Part shown: positions 8,711 through 17,958 of the stretch, piece after piece
Layout of the letters: each line of letters opens with the position of its first letter
How positions within the stretch are numbered: the stretch's first letter is position 1
Assembly (NCBI RefSeq): GCF_001747895.1
Contig: NZ_LNNB01000009.1
Coordinates: forward strand, 496,001-560,000
Length of the DNA: 64,000 nt
DNA from: Staphylococcus equorum
Lineage (GTDB): Bacteria > Bacillota > Bacilli > Staphylococcales > Staphylococcaceae
Reading direction: 5' to 3'
Notes under the pieces: generated by a model
The model's database searches: none
Told to the model about the DNA's origin: nothing
Seen by the model: only the letters and a program-made list of their open reading frames with translations
Translations under genes and position numbers: made by a program

Positions 8711-8833
8711 ATGATTGAGGTGATTATTTTCTTCAAATCAAAAGAAGCGCGTGCATTTATTATATACTTTGGAATATGTCTTACTTTATTTACATTATAT
8801 TTATTACCTTTCGTGCACGCGATATTCGGTTAA
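8711..8833 (+). CDS. Small membrane peptide ORF with uncertain start
   Basis: An open frame of 40 codons ends ...FFKSKEARAFIIYF, one hydrophobic helix, then PFVHAIFG. It has a clear GAGGTGAT ribosome-binding site (8717-8724) but no ATG, GTG or TTG at the right distance after it; the codons there are ATT (8723), ATT (8726), TTC. Either the ATG at 8711 is used without a ribosome-binding site (40 residues), or a rare AUU start is used (about 35 residues). The gene is followed by a very strong terminator, which supports expression. The peptide pattern (charged head, single helix) fits a small membrane regulator, but no function is known. Confidence 0.45.
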   Translation: MIEVIIFFKSKEARAFIIYFGICLTLFTLYLLPFVHAIFG

Positions 8834-8870
8834 TATAGGTGTATCATTACAATTATATTATCTCAACAAA

Positions 8871-8913
8871 CAGCCCCAAATAACTCAAATCGAGTTATTT
8901 GGGGCTGTTCTTT
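8871..8913. terminator. Strong hairpin terminator
   Basis: CAGCCCCAAATAACTC (8871-8886) and GAGTTATTTGGGGCTG (8892-8907) form a perfect 16-bp stem with a 5-nt loop, followed by TTCTTT. It ends the small peptide gene; the region downstream up to 9275 holds a broken gene on the minus strand. Confidence 0.85.
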
Positions 8914-8925
8914 ATTAATAATGTT

Positions 8926-9153
8926 TTAACGTAAGATGTTATTAAAATAGCTAAGATTTGCATGAGTAATATAATTAATAGGTGTCGCTTCTTTAGACAA
9001 CATATCCTGTGATTTAATTAATTTTTGTATTTGCAAATCATTTTTATGCTTGTTTTTCATCTGACTTTTAGTAATAAAGTGGGCTAAAAATGGTATAACT
9101 ATGATAGTGATTATCCAGTTTGGAATTTAAAACCACCAATTAATACCTTCCAT
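8926..9153 (-). pseudogene. Small membrane protein gene broken by an in-frame stop
   Basis: From an ATG at 9153 the minus strand reads MEGINWWF, a TAA at 9129-9127, then IPNWIITIIVIPFLAHFITK and a charged KNKHKNDLQ-type tail to a stop at 8926. The hydrophobic helix followed by a basic, coiled tail is coherent across the stop in the same frame, so a single substitution (for example AAA or CAA to TAA) broke a 75-residue protein. The start has only a weak GAAG upstream. Confidence 0.5.
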
Positions 9154-9275
9154 GAAAACTTCATCTATATCTTCGTCTCATTTTCATTATAAAATTTATA
9201 CAATATTCTTTTTGAAAACCATTTCAATAGTAATTTTACTCTCTTTTTTGTATACTAAATTAAAGGAGGAATTAA

Positions 9276-10028
9276 ATGAAAAATTTAATTAAAAAATACC
9301 CTATTTTATTCTTTTTCATTTTAACAGTTTTTTTAGTTATTTTACTTAAACTAACTATGAATTTTTTGCATTTTTCAGAATTTGTCAATACTATTATCGC
9401 GGAATCTTTTCTAATAATAATATTACTTGTAATATTGAAATACCTTAATTCACTAGATCTTTTTAAGTTTACAATAAATTCATTTTTCAAAGGAATTCTC
9501 TATGGTTGGTACGCTATAATTATATGTTTTATATTAATTGCTACTACTCTTAACGAGATTATTGAATTTAATCCAAGTGTTTATACATTATTGTTGATTA
9601 TTGTAGCTAATCTATTAATTGGCTCATTTGAAGAAATATTATGCAGAGGGATTATCTTTAAAAATTTATTAAAAAAATACACCCCTTTAAAATCTGCTCT
9701 TATCTCGTCTCTAATATTTGCATTAGCCCATATAGGTAATTTTTTTACTAATGATAACAATCTAGAAGTAATTTCTCAGATAATCTACGCCTTCTTTTTA
9801 GGAGTGTTGTTCTCTGCTATATTCTATGTCACTAAAAATATTTGGTCAGTGATTTTACTACATGCTTTAATTGATTTTTCTGGAAGTTTATCACCAAATA
9901 AAAGTGCTCCAAACTTAGATATAATAAATATGATTATAAATGCATTTATGAGTTGTCTAATTGTTTTACCAGCACTATTTATAGGTTTAATGATATTCAA
10001 GAAAATTAAAGTTTCAAGAGTGTACTAA
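9276..10028 (+). CDS. CPBP-family intramembrane glutamic protease
   Basis: 250 residues, about seven hydrophobic helices, very AT-rich. The CPBP (Abi/CAAX-like) signature is complete: E119-E120 and R124 in FEEILCRG, H152 in FALAHIG, and H196 with D200 in LLHALIDF. In Gram-positives such proteins act as CAAX-type proteases, in bacteriocin self-immunity or in regulated proteolysis; no bacteriocin gene is visible next to it. AAGGAGG (9263-9269) precedes the ATG. It stands alone with its own terminator beside an integrase remnant, so acquisition by transfer is plausible. Confidence 0.85.
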   Translation: MKNLIKKYPILFFFILTVFLVILLKLTMNFLHFSEFVNTIIAESFLIIILLVILKYLNSLDLFKFTINSFFKGILYGWYAIIICFILIATTLNEIIEFNPSVYTLLLIIVANLLIGSFEEILCRGIIFKNLLKKYTPLKSALISSLIFALAHIGNFFTNDNNLEVISQIIYAFFLGVLFSAIFYVTKNIWSVILLHALIDFSGSLSPNKSAPNLDIINMIINAFMSCLIVLPALFIGLMIFKKIKVSRVY

Positions 10029-10047
10029 TTTGTACACTCTTTTTTCT
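10016..10047 (+). terminator. Terminator overlapping the CPBP gene end
   Basis: AAGAGTGTAC (10016-10025) and GTACACTCTT (10032-10041) form a perfect stem followed by TTTTTCT. The left arm encodes the last codons and the loop contains the stop codon. Confidence 0.85.
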
Positions 10048-10184
10048 CAACACCTCTATAATTTTATCTAGTATATCTTATGCGTACAAGTTTTATTCTT
10101 TCACTATTTTTCTTTTCTATCTTTAATATCGTTAAAGAAGATTTGTACACACGATGTTAAGTCTGTATCATATTGTTTTGAAAT

Positions 10185-10316
10185 GTAATCCAAGAAAGAC
10201 TAGGTCATAAAACAATGAGTATAACTGAATAAGTGTATAGTCATGTAACAGAAAAAATGAAGCATAAATCAAAAGAAAACTTCGAAAAATTCATTCAAAA
10301 TAAAGAACTCTTTTGA
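10185..10316 (+). pseudogene. 3' remnant of a tyrosine recombinase (integrase)
   Basis: The plus strand reads VIQERLGHKTMSITE, a TAA at 10230-10232, then VYSHVTEKMKHKSKENFEKF and a natural stop at 10314. This is the C-terminal box of phage/ICE integrases: the LGH motif and the catalytic tyrosine in the YSHV context. Upstream, traces such as HTMLSL occur in another frame, so the gene is decayed beyond this end. No matching att sites were recognised. Confidence 0.75.
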
Positions 10317-10353
10317 AACCTGCACCCAAAGCACTTCCTAACATTAAATCGGC

Positions 10354-10400
10354 GCAAAAAAACAACCCAAGATCATTCATTCAGAATGACCCGAGTTGTT
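10354..10400 (-). terminator. Terminator of glnR-glnA
   Basis: AACAAC...TCATTC (10361-10378) pairs with GAATGA...GTTGTT (10384-10400) with a small internal loop; the minus strand continues into a run of T (10360-10354). Confidence 0.75.
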
Positions 10401-10433
10401 GATATTACTCATATTATCCCTCTTGCTTAGCAC

Positions 10434-11774
10434 CTAGTATTCTTTAAGGTATTGTTCTCTTTCCCATTCAGAAACTTGTGTTCTATAATAATCCCACTCA
10501 ATTGATTTAGAGTTAATAAATTGATTATAAATATGATTGCCTAAAGCTTCTTTAATTGGTGCGTTATTTTTCATTGCTTTAACAGCAGTGTATAAAGTTG
10601 AAGGTAAATCTTCTATACCAACAGCTTCACGTTCTTCGCGATTCATTTCATAAATGTTTTGGTTAACTGGTTCTGGAACTTCTAGTTTATTTTTAATACC
10701 ATCTAAACCTGCTTCTAAAAGTGCTGCTAATGCTAAATATGGATTGGCAGCTGGATCTACTGAACGTACTTCAACACGTGTAGATAATCCACGAGAAGTT
10801 GGTACACGGATTAATGGTGAACGGTTTTTACCACTCCAAGCGATATAACATGGTGCTTCGTAACCTGGAACTAAACGTTTGTATGAGTTTACTAAAGGAT
10901 TACATACAGCTGTGAAACCACGTGCGTTTTTCAAAGTACCTGCTATGAAATGATAAGCATCTTTCGTCATTTGCATATCGCCATCTGGATCATAGAATGC
11001 GTTCTCTTTGCCCTTGAATAATGACATGTTAAAGTGCATCCCACTACCATTAACACCGAATAAAGGTTTCGGCATGAACGTCGCATGTAGATTATGTTGA
11101 CGTGCAATTGTTTTTACAACAAGTTTAAATGTTTGAATGTTATCACAAGCTGTAATTGCATCTGCATATTTAAAGTCGATTTCATGTTGACCTGGTGCGA
11201 CTTCATGGTGACTCGCTTCAATATCAAAGCCCATGTCTTCAAGTTCTAATACAATATCACGACGACAATTTTCACCTAAATCTGTTGGCGCAAGGTCAAA
11301 GTATCCACCATTATCATTTAATTCTAATGTTGGTTCACCTTTTTCATCTAATTTAAATAAGAAGAATTCTGGCTCAGGCCCTAAATTCAAATCTGAGAAT
11401 CCTAATTCTCTCATATTTTCTAAGACACGTTTTAAGTTTGAACGTGGGTCACCTTCAAATGGTGTATGATCTGTTTTATAAACATCACAGATAAGTCGAG
11501 CAACTTTTCCTTGTCCTGCTGTCCATGGGAAGATAACCCATGTATCTAAATCTGGGTATAAATACATATCTGACTCTTCAATTCGAACGAAACCTTCAAT
11601 TGAAGAACCATCAAACATCATTTCATTATCTAATACTTTTTCTAGTTGGCTAACTGGTACTTCTACGTTTTTAATTATGCCTAAAATATCAGTAAATTGT
11701 AAGCGTAAATATCTTACGTTTTCTTCTTTAGCAAACTTATGAATGTCTTCTTTAGTAAATGTACGTTTTGGCAT
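10434..11774 (-). CDS. glnA: Glutamine synthetase type I (feedback-inhibited GSI-alpha)
   Basis: Makes glutamine from glutamate, ammonia and ATP as a dodecamer; in Gram-positives the glutamine-bound enzyme also acts as chaperone for GlnR/TnrA. The beta-grasp N-domain, the metal/ATP region PEPEFFLF, the NGSGMHFN loop and the RVPTSRG segment are present. The residue matching B. subtilis R62, needed for glutamine feedback inhibition, is R64 in EGFVRIEE. 446 residues, normal. It is the second gene of the glnRA operon, 21 bp after glnR. Confidence 0.98.
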   Translation of the reverse strand: MPKRTFTKEDIHKFAKEENVRYLRLQFTDILGIIKNVEVPVSQLEKVLDNEMMFDGSSIEGFVRIEESDMYLYPDLDTWVIFPWTAGQGKVARLICDVYKTDHTPFEGDPRSNLKRVLENMRELGFSDLNLGPEPEFFLFKLDEKGEPTLELNDNGGYFDLAPTDLGENCRRDIVLELEDMGFDIEASHHEVAPGQHEIDFKYADAITACDNIQTFKLVVKTIARQHNLHATFMPKPLFGVNGSGMHFNMSLFKGKENAFYDPDGDMQMTKDAYHFIAGTLKNARGFTAVCNPLVNSYKRLVPGYEAPCYIAWSGKNRSPLIRVPTSRGLSTRVEVRSVDPAANPYLALAALLEAGLDGIKNKLEVPEPVNQNIYEMNREEREAVGIEDLPSTLYTAVKAMKNNAPIKEALGNHIYNQFINSKSIEWDYYRTQVSEWEREQYLKEY

Positions 11775-11795
11775 TGTAAATGTCCCCCGTTAATA

Positions 11796-12164
11796 TTATT
11801 TGATAAAACGTGATAAGTCACCACGATTTATCGGTATTGCTTCTCGTTGTGGTTTCTGGGTAGCTTCAACTATCATTTGTTTTCTTGTTTCTTGTTCATC
11901 ATCAGAAAGATGACTTTGCTCTTCATTAAGAATTTGCTTAATACCCTTGATATTAAATCCTTTTTCAATCAGTTTTTTAATTTCTAAAAGTCGTTCCAAA
12001 TCATTTAATGAAAAGAGCCTCTTATTGCCTTCTGAACGTTGTGGTTTAATCAGTTCATGTGTTTCATAGTAGCGAATTTGTCTTGCGGTTAATTCACTCA
12101 ATTTAGTTACAACACTGATAGAGAATACAGGCATATTGCGTCTTAATGTATCGTTTGACTTCAA
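11796..12164 (-). CDS. glnR: Nitrogen repressor GlnR (MerR family)
   Basis: MerR-type repressor of glnRA and other nitrogen genes, activated by feedback-inhibited glutamine synthetase. An N-terminal winged HTH ([19 protein letters not shown]) is followed by a helical linker and a short C-terminal tail ending RGDLSRFIK, the part that senses glutamine synthetase in the family. The start is TTG 12164-12162: GAGGTGAGG lies directly upstream (12168-12176) and gives 122 residues, the usual length; the longer frame to 12245 runs through promoter DNA and has no ribosome-binding site. Confidence 0.95.
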   Translation of the reverse strand: MKSNDTLRRNMPVFSISVVTKLSELTARQIRYYETHELIKPQRSEGNKRLFSLNDLERLLEIKKLIEKGFNIKGIKQILNEEQSHLSDDEQETRKQMIVEATQKPQREAIPINRGDLSRFIK

Positions 12165-12195
12165 TTCCCTCACCTCTATTTTTGAACTTGTTCTA

Positions 12196-12224
12196 AATTT
12201 AGCACAATTTTTCAATAATTTCAA
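12196..12224 (-). promoter_or_regulatory. SigA promoter of glnRA
   Basis: Minus-strand TTGAAA (12224-12219), 17-bp spacer, TAAATT (12201-12196), about 35 bp upstream of the glnR start. Confidence 0.65.
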
Positions 12225-12229
12225 AAATA

Positions 12230-12246
12230 TGTAAGGTTTCCTCACA
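12230..12246. promoter_or_regulatory. GlnR operator
   Basis: Minus-strand TGTGAGGAAACCTTACA fits the GlnR/TnrA box TGTNA-N7-TNACA exactly. It lies a few bases upstream of the -35 box, the same arrangement as the B. subtilis glnRA operator, so autoregulation is expected. Confidence 0.85.
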
Positions 12247-12429
12247 TATACTTTGAACCCTTGGTATCACTAACGTGCGTCTTATCAACACTTGTAAATC
12301 ATATTAATTTTTAGAAAATTCCTTTAATTTGTTCAAAAAAATCCATATATTTTATCTAAATTCACATCATTAGCAAGTATATTACTTCAAAATGTGTATT
12401 TGATACAATACATGGATTTCAACTTCCTT

Positions 12430-13668
12430 TTATATCAGTTGCTGTGATTTAAGATTTGCTGCAGCTCTTGTTACTGCCAATTTCACATGCTCGTAAGTTA
12501 AGCCACCTTGTACATAGGCTTCATGTGGTGGTCGAATTGGACCATCAGCTGATAATTCAATAGACGAACCTTGGATAAACGTACCAGCAGCCATAATAAC
12601 ATCGTCTTCATAGCCTGGCATAGAAGCAGGTTCTGGCTTAAAGTGCGCGTTAATCGGTGAAGCTTGTTGAATACTTTGGCAAAATTGAATCATTTGCTCT
12701 TTCGTATCAAATTCAACTGTTTGTATAAGATCCGTTCTTGGAACATCATATCTTGGTTTTGTACGCATGTTCATTTTTTCTAATAGTAGACTCGTAAACA
12801 ATGCGCCTTTTAAACTTTGGCTAACAACATGAGGTGCTAAGAAAAAGCCTTGGTACATTTCTTGTAATGAGTTAAGAGAGGCACCCGCTTCTTTACCTAT
12901 ACCAGGTGCAGTTAAACGGTATCCACATCTAGCAACCAAGGATTCTTTGCCGGCAATATAACCACCAATTTTAGCTAAGCCACCACCTGGATTTTTAATT
13001 AATGATCCAGCAATTAAATCTGCACCACATTCTATCGGTTCACGCGTTTCAACGAATTCACCATAACAATTATCTACAAAAATAATCACGTCTGGATACT
13101 GTGATTTTATTGTTTGAATTGCGCGCTCAATCACTTCTAAATTAAGAGAAGGTCGTTGATCATATCCTTTAGAACGTTGAATTGCAATAACTTTGGTTTG
13201 TGGTTTGATTTGATTCATTACTTCTTCTATATCTATATCATCATCTTTTAAATCAACTTTATTATAACTCACGCCGTATTCTTTCAAACTTTCAATACCA
13301 TTTCCATTTATGCCAATAACCTCTAATAAAGTATCATAAGGATTTCCTGTTATATATAACAGCTCATCACCATATTTTAATGTGCTTTGTAAAGCAATCG
13401 TTATCGCATGGGTACCTGAAATAATTTGCGGTCTGACAATAGCATCTTCTGCTTTAAAAACATGAGCATAAATTTCTTCTAAATGGTCTCTACCAAAATC
13501 ATCATAGCCATAACCAGTAGTGCCTTGCAAGTCATTTTCAGTTGCTCTAACCGCATGAAATGCATCTAATACTTTTTCCTGATTAACATATGCTGTTGCC
13601 TCAATGTTTCTGAAATATGGTGCTAACGTTTCTTCTGTATTAGCAATCAGCTGTTTCATATCTTCCAT
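12430..13668 (-). CDS. ynbB: Methionine gamma-lyase family PLP enzyme (YnbB)
   Basis: Fold-type I PLP enzyme of the YnbB / 'aluminum resistance' family, related to cystathionine lyases; the physiological substrate is not established. The Schiff-base lysine is K225 in GSLIKNPGGGLAK, with the cofactor aspartate in IFVDNCYGEF (D199). 412 residues, full length. It lies between hflX and glnR, the same neighbours as in Bacillus, with 16 bp to hflX, so it is probably co-transcribed with it. Confidence 0.9.
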   Translation of the reverse strand: MEDMKQLIANTEETLAPYFRNIEATAYVNQEKVLDAFHAVRATENDLQGTTGYGYDDFGRDHLEEIYAHVFKAEDAIVRPQIISGTHAITIALQSTLKYGDELLYITGNPYDTLLEVIGINGNGIESLKEYGVSYNKVDLKDDDIDIEEVMNQIKPQTKVIAIQRSKGYDQRPSLNLEVIERAIQTIKSQYPDVIIFVDNCYGEFVETREPIECGADLIAGSLIKNPGGGLAKIGGYIAGKESLVARCGYRLTAPGIGKEAGASLNSLQEMYQGFFLAPHVVSQSLKGALFTSLLLEKMNMRTKPRYDVPRTDLIQTVEFDTKEQMIQFCQSIQQASPINAHFKPEPASMPGYEDDVIMAAGTFIQGSSIELSADGPIRPPHEAYVQGGLTYEHVKLAVTRAAANLKSQQLI

Positions 13669-13684
13669 TAATCATTACTTCCTT

Positions 13685-14920
13685 CTATTCTTTTTTATAT
13701 CCTTTAATTTCATAAGTCGCATCATCTTCATTAAATATTAATTCTGAGACAAGTGTATGCTGTTTGAGAAAATATAATCTATCCGCATTCGCACTTGGTA
13801 TGCTTTCTTCATAATATGTGAGTGATTTTTGTACTTGATCAAATAGCAATTGTTTTACTTTGTCTATATCTGCTTCATCTCGACTAGAAACAAATACCGA
13901 TGGCTTATTCGTTGTCGGTGTCGCGCCTTCATGTAAATCTTTTTTATTAAATATAATCGCTTGCGGAATTTGTGCCATATCTAAATCTGCAACAATTCCA
14001 TTCACAGTATCATATTGCGCTCTATACTCAGGATGACTACTATCAACGACATGTAATAATAGATCCGCATTTTTTGCTTCTTCAAGCGTTGATTTAAAAG
14101 CTGCAATTAATGTCGTTGGCAGCTTTTGAATAAATCCAACTGTATCTGAAATAATTAAGTTAAACCCATCGTTTATCTGGATTTGTCGTGTTTTAGGATC
14201 AAGTGTTGCGAATAATAAATTCTTTTCATATGTTGTTTCATTGGCAAGCATGTTAAACCAAGATGATTTACCTGCGTTCGTATAACCTATGAGTGCAACT
14301 TGGAAAACATGGTTCTGTTCACGTTTATTACGATAACGTTCACGATGTTCAACTACTGTTTCTAATTGATGTTTAATTTCATTCATTCTCGTTCTAATAT
14401 GACGGCGGTCCGTTTCTAGCTTCGTTTCACCAGGGCCTCTTGTCCCAATACCGCCACCTAAACGTGACAAACTACGTCCATGTCCTTGCAATCTTGGCAT
14501 TAAATAATCAAGTTGCGCTAATTCAACTTGTAATTTACCATCTTTACTGCTTGCTCTTAATGCAAAAATCTCTAATATTAATTGCGTTCTGTCGATAATT
14601 TTCACATTTAAATTTCCATTTAGAGCTTTTGATTGTGCTGTTGTTAATTCATCATTAGCAACAACGACATCGATATCATGATATTCAATATACGCTCGAA
14701 TATCTTCTAATTTCCCTTTACCAACATAATATTTTCTATCAAAATGCGTTCTGTTTTGAGTAAACTGTTCTTGAACGTTTAGTTGACACGTTTCTGACAA
14801 TGATGCTAATTCTTCCATTGTCGACTCAAAATCAAATTCCTCATCATTTTGAGCATGTACTCCAACTAAAATAGCTGTTTCTAATTCTTTTTTTGTATTA
14901 TAAGTTTGTTGTTGGGTCAT
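13685..14920 (-). CDS. hflX: Ribosome-associated GTPase HflX
   Basis: GTPase that binds and splits stalled or heat-damaged 70S ribosomes. An N-terminal HflX domain (about 1-180, with the GGIGTRGPGETKLE linker) precedes the G domain: P-loop GYTNAGKSS, switch DTVGF and NKKD. 411 residues from the ATG at 14920, which stands six bases behind AGAGGTG; an in-frame GTG at 14929 overlaps that site and is not preferred. Confidence 0.95.
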   Translation of the reverse strand: MTQQQTYNTKKELETAILVGVHAQNDEEFDFESTMEELASLSETCQLNVQEQFTQNRTHFDRKYYVGKGKLEDIRAYIEYHDIDVVVANDELTTAQSKALNGNLNVKIIDRTQLILEIFALRASSKDGKLQVELAQLDYLMPRLQGHGRSLSRLGGGIGTRGPGETKLETDRRHIRTRMNEIKHQLETVVEHRERYRNKREQNHVFQVALIGYTNAGKSSWFNMLANETTYEKNLLFATLDPKTRQIQINDGFNLIISDTVGFIQKLPTTLIAAFKSTLEEAKNADLLLHVVDSSHPEYRAQYDTVNGIVADLDMAQIPQAIIFNKKDLHEGATPTTNKPSVFVSSRDEADIDKVKQLLFDQVQKSLTYYEESIPSANADRLYFLKQHTLVSELIFNEDDATYEIKGYKKE

Positions 14921-15015
14921 AACATGCACCTCTTTTCTTAGCTATTCTATCATAGTGTATATATAAAGACTACAGCGCCAATTTATGTTAGATTATTTAT
15001 AAGAGGTGAATTAAA

Positions 15016-15489
15016 ATGACTATATATGACATAGAAGTTCAGAAACCAAATGGAGAATCCTACAAATTAGATACGTACCAAGGACAACCCATGTTAATTG
15101 TTAACACGGCTAGTGAATGTGGTTTTACACCACAGTTCGAAGGACTTCAAAGTTTATATGATAAATATAAAGATCAAGATTTTATAGTATTAGGTTTCCC
15201 TTGTAATCAATTTGGAGGTCAAGAGCCTGGCACTGGTGAAGAAGCTACACAAAACTGTAAAATTAACTATGGCGTTACTTTCCCAATGCATGAAAAAGTT
15301 GATGTCAAAGGTGAAAATCAACACCCACTATTTGAATTTTTAACTAAAGAACAAAATGGTGTCTTCAATGAAAAAATCAAATGGAACTTCACTAAATTCC
15401 TAGTAGATAAAGATGGTAAAGTTGTAAAACGCTTTTCTCCACAGAAAAAACCTAATCAAATCGAATCAGAAATTGAAGCATTATTATAA
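15016..15489 (+). CDS. bsaA: Thiol/glutathione peroxidase family protein
   Basis: Peroxidase that reduces hydroperoxides; in Gram-positives lacking glutathione the reductant is thioredoxin or bacillithiol-linked. Redox cysteine C35 in [11 protein letters not shown], the [12 protein letters not shown] loop with a second cysteine and the glutamine, and the WNFTKFLVD tryptophan block complete the active site. 157 residues, the non-seleno form. AAGAGGTG precedes the ATG. Single-gene unit divergent from hflX with its own terminator. Confidence 0.95.
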   Translation: MTIYDIEVQKPNGESYKLDTYQGQPMLIVNTASECGFTPQFEGLQSLYDKYKDQDFIVLGFPCNQFGGQEPGTGEEATQNCKINYGVTFPMHEKVDVKGENQHPLFEFLTKEQNGVFNEKIKWNFTKFLVDKDGKVVKRFSPQKKPNQIESEIEALL

Positions 15490-15550
15490 TTTGAAGATTC
15501 TATGATTTTCTGAAACAATATTAATCATTACAATATCTATAAATAAATAT

Positions 15551-15590
15551 AAGCTACACTAGATATCAATTAATCTAGTGTAGCTTTTTT
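15551..15590 (+). terminator. Terminator after bsaA
   Basis: AAGCTACACTAGAT (15551-15564) and ATCTAGTGTAGCTT (15573-15586) form a 14-bp stem followed by TTTT. It may also end the converging miaA-hfq transcript. Confidence 0.85.
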
Positions 15591-15621
15591 AGTTTTTAAT
15601 TTTTAATTATATATTTTCTGA

Positions 15622-15840
15622 TTATGATGTTTGAGGTGCATCATCAATTGTAAAAGTACTGATAGCATGTTTATAAATAAAATGCTGTTTACCTTGAGAT
15701 AATAAGCATACTACATACTTATCATAATCCTCAATAACACCTTTCATTTGAAAACCATTCATTAAAAACACAATCACTTTTGTTTGATCAGTCTTAAATT
15801 GTCCTAGGAATTTATCTTGGATGTTTTCTGTTGTCTTCAT
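15622..15840 (-). CDS. hfq: RNA chaperone Hfq
   Basis: Sm-like hexameric RNA-binding protein. The Sm1 region VIVFLMNGFQMKGVI and the Sm2 motif IYKHAIST (YKH) are present; there is almost no C-terminal extension (72 residues), as in other staphylococci where Hfq has little role in sRNA pairing. It starts inside the miaA 3' end (29-bp overlap) and is co-transcribed with it. Confidence 0.97.
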   Translation of the reverse strand: MKTTENIQDKFLGQFKTDQTKVIVFLMNGFQMKGVIEDYDKYVVCLLSQGKQHFIYKHAISTFTIDDAPQTS

Positions 15841-16789
15841 GTTCTATACTCCTTTTCTTTATTTGGACTGAAACTTCATCTAACATCGATGAAAGTGACA
15901 TTTTCTCTTTATCTAACCATACTACGTCTAGCTTATTTTTGAACCAAGTCATCTGTCGCTTTGCATAGTTTCGAGAATGTTGCTTTAATTTATCTATTGC
16001 GTCATTTTTATTTGTACCGCACTTCACTACAGGCAACATTTCTTTATAGCCTATAGCTTGCATACTTTGACATGATTCATATCCCGCATCTACGAGTTGT
16101 TTCACTTCATCAAGTAAACCACGTTCCAACATTATATCTACGCGTTTATTTATTCTTTGATATAATATGTCACGCGACATTTCTATCCCTAATAATAATG
16201 TATCATAATTTTCTGTATATTGTTGAACTTTCTTTCGAGAACTTAAAAGTTTTTTTGTTTTTAAATAATATTGTATTGCCCTGCGCACTCTTTTTCTATT
16301 ATTAGGATGAATATCTTCTGCTGACTCACTATCAAATGATGATAAATACTGATGTAACGCTTCATTTGATAGCTGATCTAATTCTGCTAATGTTTTATCT
16401 ACTACTTCACTTTCTTCTTCTGTGATTGTTTCATCTTCAAACGCATAATCGTGAATCAGAGACTGGATATATAAGCCCGTGCCTCCAGCAATTATAGGCA
16501 CACATCCTCTATCAGTAATCTCAGTTATTAATTGCTGGGCTCTATTTTTAAAATCAAATGCAGAAAATGTTTCATCTGGTTCTAATATATCTATCATATG
16601 ATGTGGCACGCCTGACATTTCATCTGGTGTAATCTTTGCTGTACCTATATCCATATGCTTGTATACTTGCATTGAATCGCCACTGATAATTTCACCATTA
16701 AATTTTTTCGCTAATTCAATGCTAAATTCTGTCTTTCCAACAGCAGTCGGTCCTACAAGTACGATTAAAAAAGGTTTATCGTTATGCAC
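15812..16789 (-). CDS. miaA: tRNA dimethylallyltransferase MiaA
   Basis: Adds the isopentenyl group to A37 of tRNAs reading UNN codons; the product is then methylthiolated by MiaB, encoded at about 31.7-33.3 kb. P-loop GPTAVGKT (residues 13-20), SGDSMQVYKHMDIGTAK, the GGTGLYI block and the YAKRQMTWF end are all family motifs. 325 residues. Overlaps hfq. Confidence 0.97.
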   Translation of the reverse strand: MHNDKPFLIVLVGPTAVGKTEFSIELAKKFNGEIISGDSMQVYKHMDIGTAKITPDEMSGVPHHMIDILEPDETFSAFDFKNRAQQLITEITDRGCVPIIAGGTGLYIQSLIHDYAFEDETITEEESEVVDKTLAELDQLSNEALHQYLSSFDSESAEDIHPNNRKRVRRAIQYYLKTKKLLSSRKKVQQYTENYDTLLLGIEMSRDILYQRINKRVDIMLERGLLDEVKQLVDAGYESCQSMQAIGYKEMLPVVKCGTNKNDAIDKLKQHSRNYAKRQMTWFKNKLDVVWLDKEKMSLSSMLDEVSVQIKKRSIEHEDNRKHPR

Positions 16790-16810
16790 GTGTATATCAA
16801 CTCTCTTTAG

Positions 16811-17749
16811 TTATTTACTATTATTATTTATCTTTTTTAAAATTTGCTTTTCAATCCATTCATACATGTTATTCCATGTAATATCAGAATCCGTATCGAA
16901 TAAAACTTCATGGCGTTTATTTTTGTATAAATGGACGGTTACATGTTTCACACCACAGCGTTTATATAATTTTCCTAGTTTTCTAATACCTTTACCTTTG
17001 CCACCTAACGGATCGTCTTTACCCGATATGAGTAGTACAGGAAGCTCTGTATTCATTTTTTCAATATTTTTTACACGACTTGTGGCTAATGCGTGTTTTA
17101 TTATTTGGTATATAAGTTGATTGGAAACTAAAAAACCAGTATTCGGATCTTTTATAAATTTAGCCACTTCTCGAGCATCGCTAGATAACCAATCGCTTGA
17201 AGTTTTTTGATTTTTGATATCTTTATTGAATGATTTATACATTAATCGGTTAATCCACTTCAATCGACGTCGTTTCCCTAATATTAAAGTAATGATTTTC
17301 ATTAATGCAGCAATGGGTAGACCTAAATACTTTGGATATTGTGCTGTGCCACTAAGAATTAAACCTTGCGCTGCATCAGGATATTTTTGAGCAAATACAC
17401 GCGCTATAATAGAACCCATAGAATGACCAATCATAATGTATGGGATGTTCGTATAGTGTGTACACATTGTTTGAGCAATTTCATATGTATCATCCGCTAC
17501 TTGCGATATATCATCTATATGTCCGCGTTCTTTTTCATTTATTTCTTTACCATGACCTCTATGGTTATGGCGTAATACATCATATCCTTGTTGATTAAAC
17601 GATTCAACAAGTTCATCATATCTTCCCATATGTTCTGCCATACCATGAAGCAAATGTACAACACCAATTGTTTCATGTTTGGCTTTATCTAATTTCACTT
17701 CTAACATTGTGCCATCTTCAACAGTAATCTTAAATTCCTTTTGACTCAT
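16811..17749 (-). CDS. Alpha/beta hydrolase, monoacylglycerol lipase / lysophospholipase type
   Basis: 312 residues, cytosolic. Nucleophile elbow GHSMGS with S110, oxyanion region LLHGMAEH, a HNHRGHG motif and a late SGKDDPLGG (acid) and NKRHEVLFD (histidine) block give a full catalytic triad. The family hydrolyses monoacylglycerols or lysophospholipids; the substrate here is inferred. It ends 21 bp from the miaA start and may be the promoter-proximal gene of this leftward unit. Confidence 0.88.
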   Translation of the reverse strand: MSQKEFKITVEDGTMLEVKLDKAKHETIGVVHLLHGMAEHMGRYDELVESFNQQGYDVLRHNHRGHGKEINEKERGHIDDISQVADDTYEIAQTMCTHYTNIPYIMIGHSMGSIIARVFAQKYPDAAQGLILSGTAQYPKYLGLPIAALMKIITLILGKRRRLKWINRLMYKSFNKDIKNQKTSSDWLSSDAREVAKFIKDPNTGFLVSNQLIYQIIKHALATSRVKNIEKMNTELPVLLISGKDDPLGGKGKGIRKLGKLYKRCGVKHVTVHLYKNKRHEVLFDTDSDITWNNMYEWIEKQILKKINNNSK

Positions 17750-17958
17750 GTGATAGCCCCCAAATCATGCATCATTTCAATCTTCTTATACTATACAATA
17801 TACCCTCAAAATTCAATGTTATCAAATAGAATGCAAAACGTTAACCACTAGACAACGATATATTAAAAAACATTGATTTTATAAATACTTAAGAAAATCT
17901 TCTCACCAATAAAAATGCAATAATCCTTCGAAACCCTAATATGATTCTATTTTAAAAA

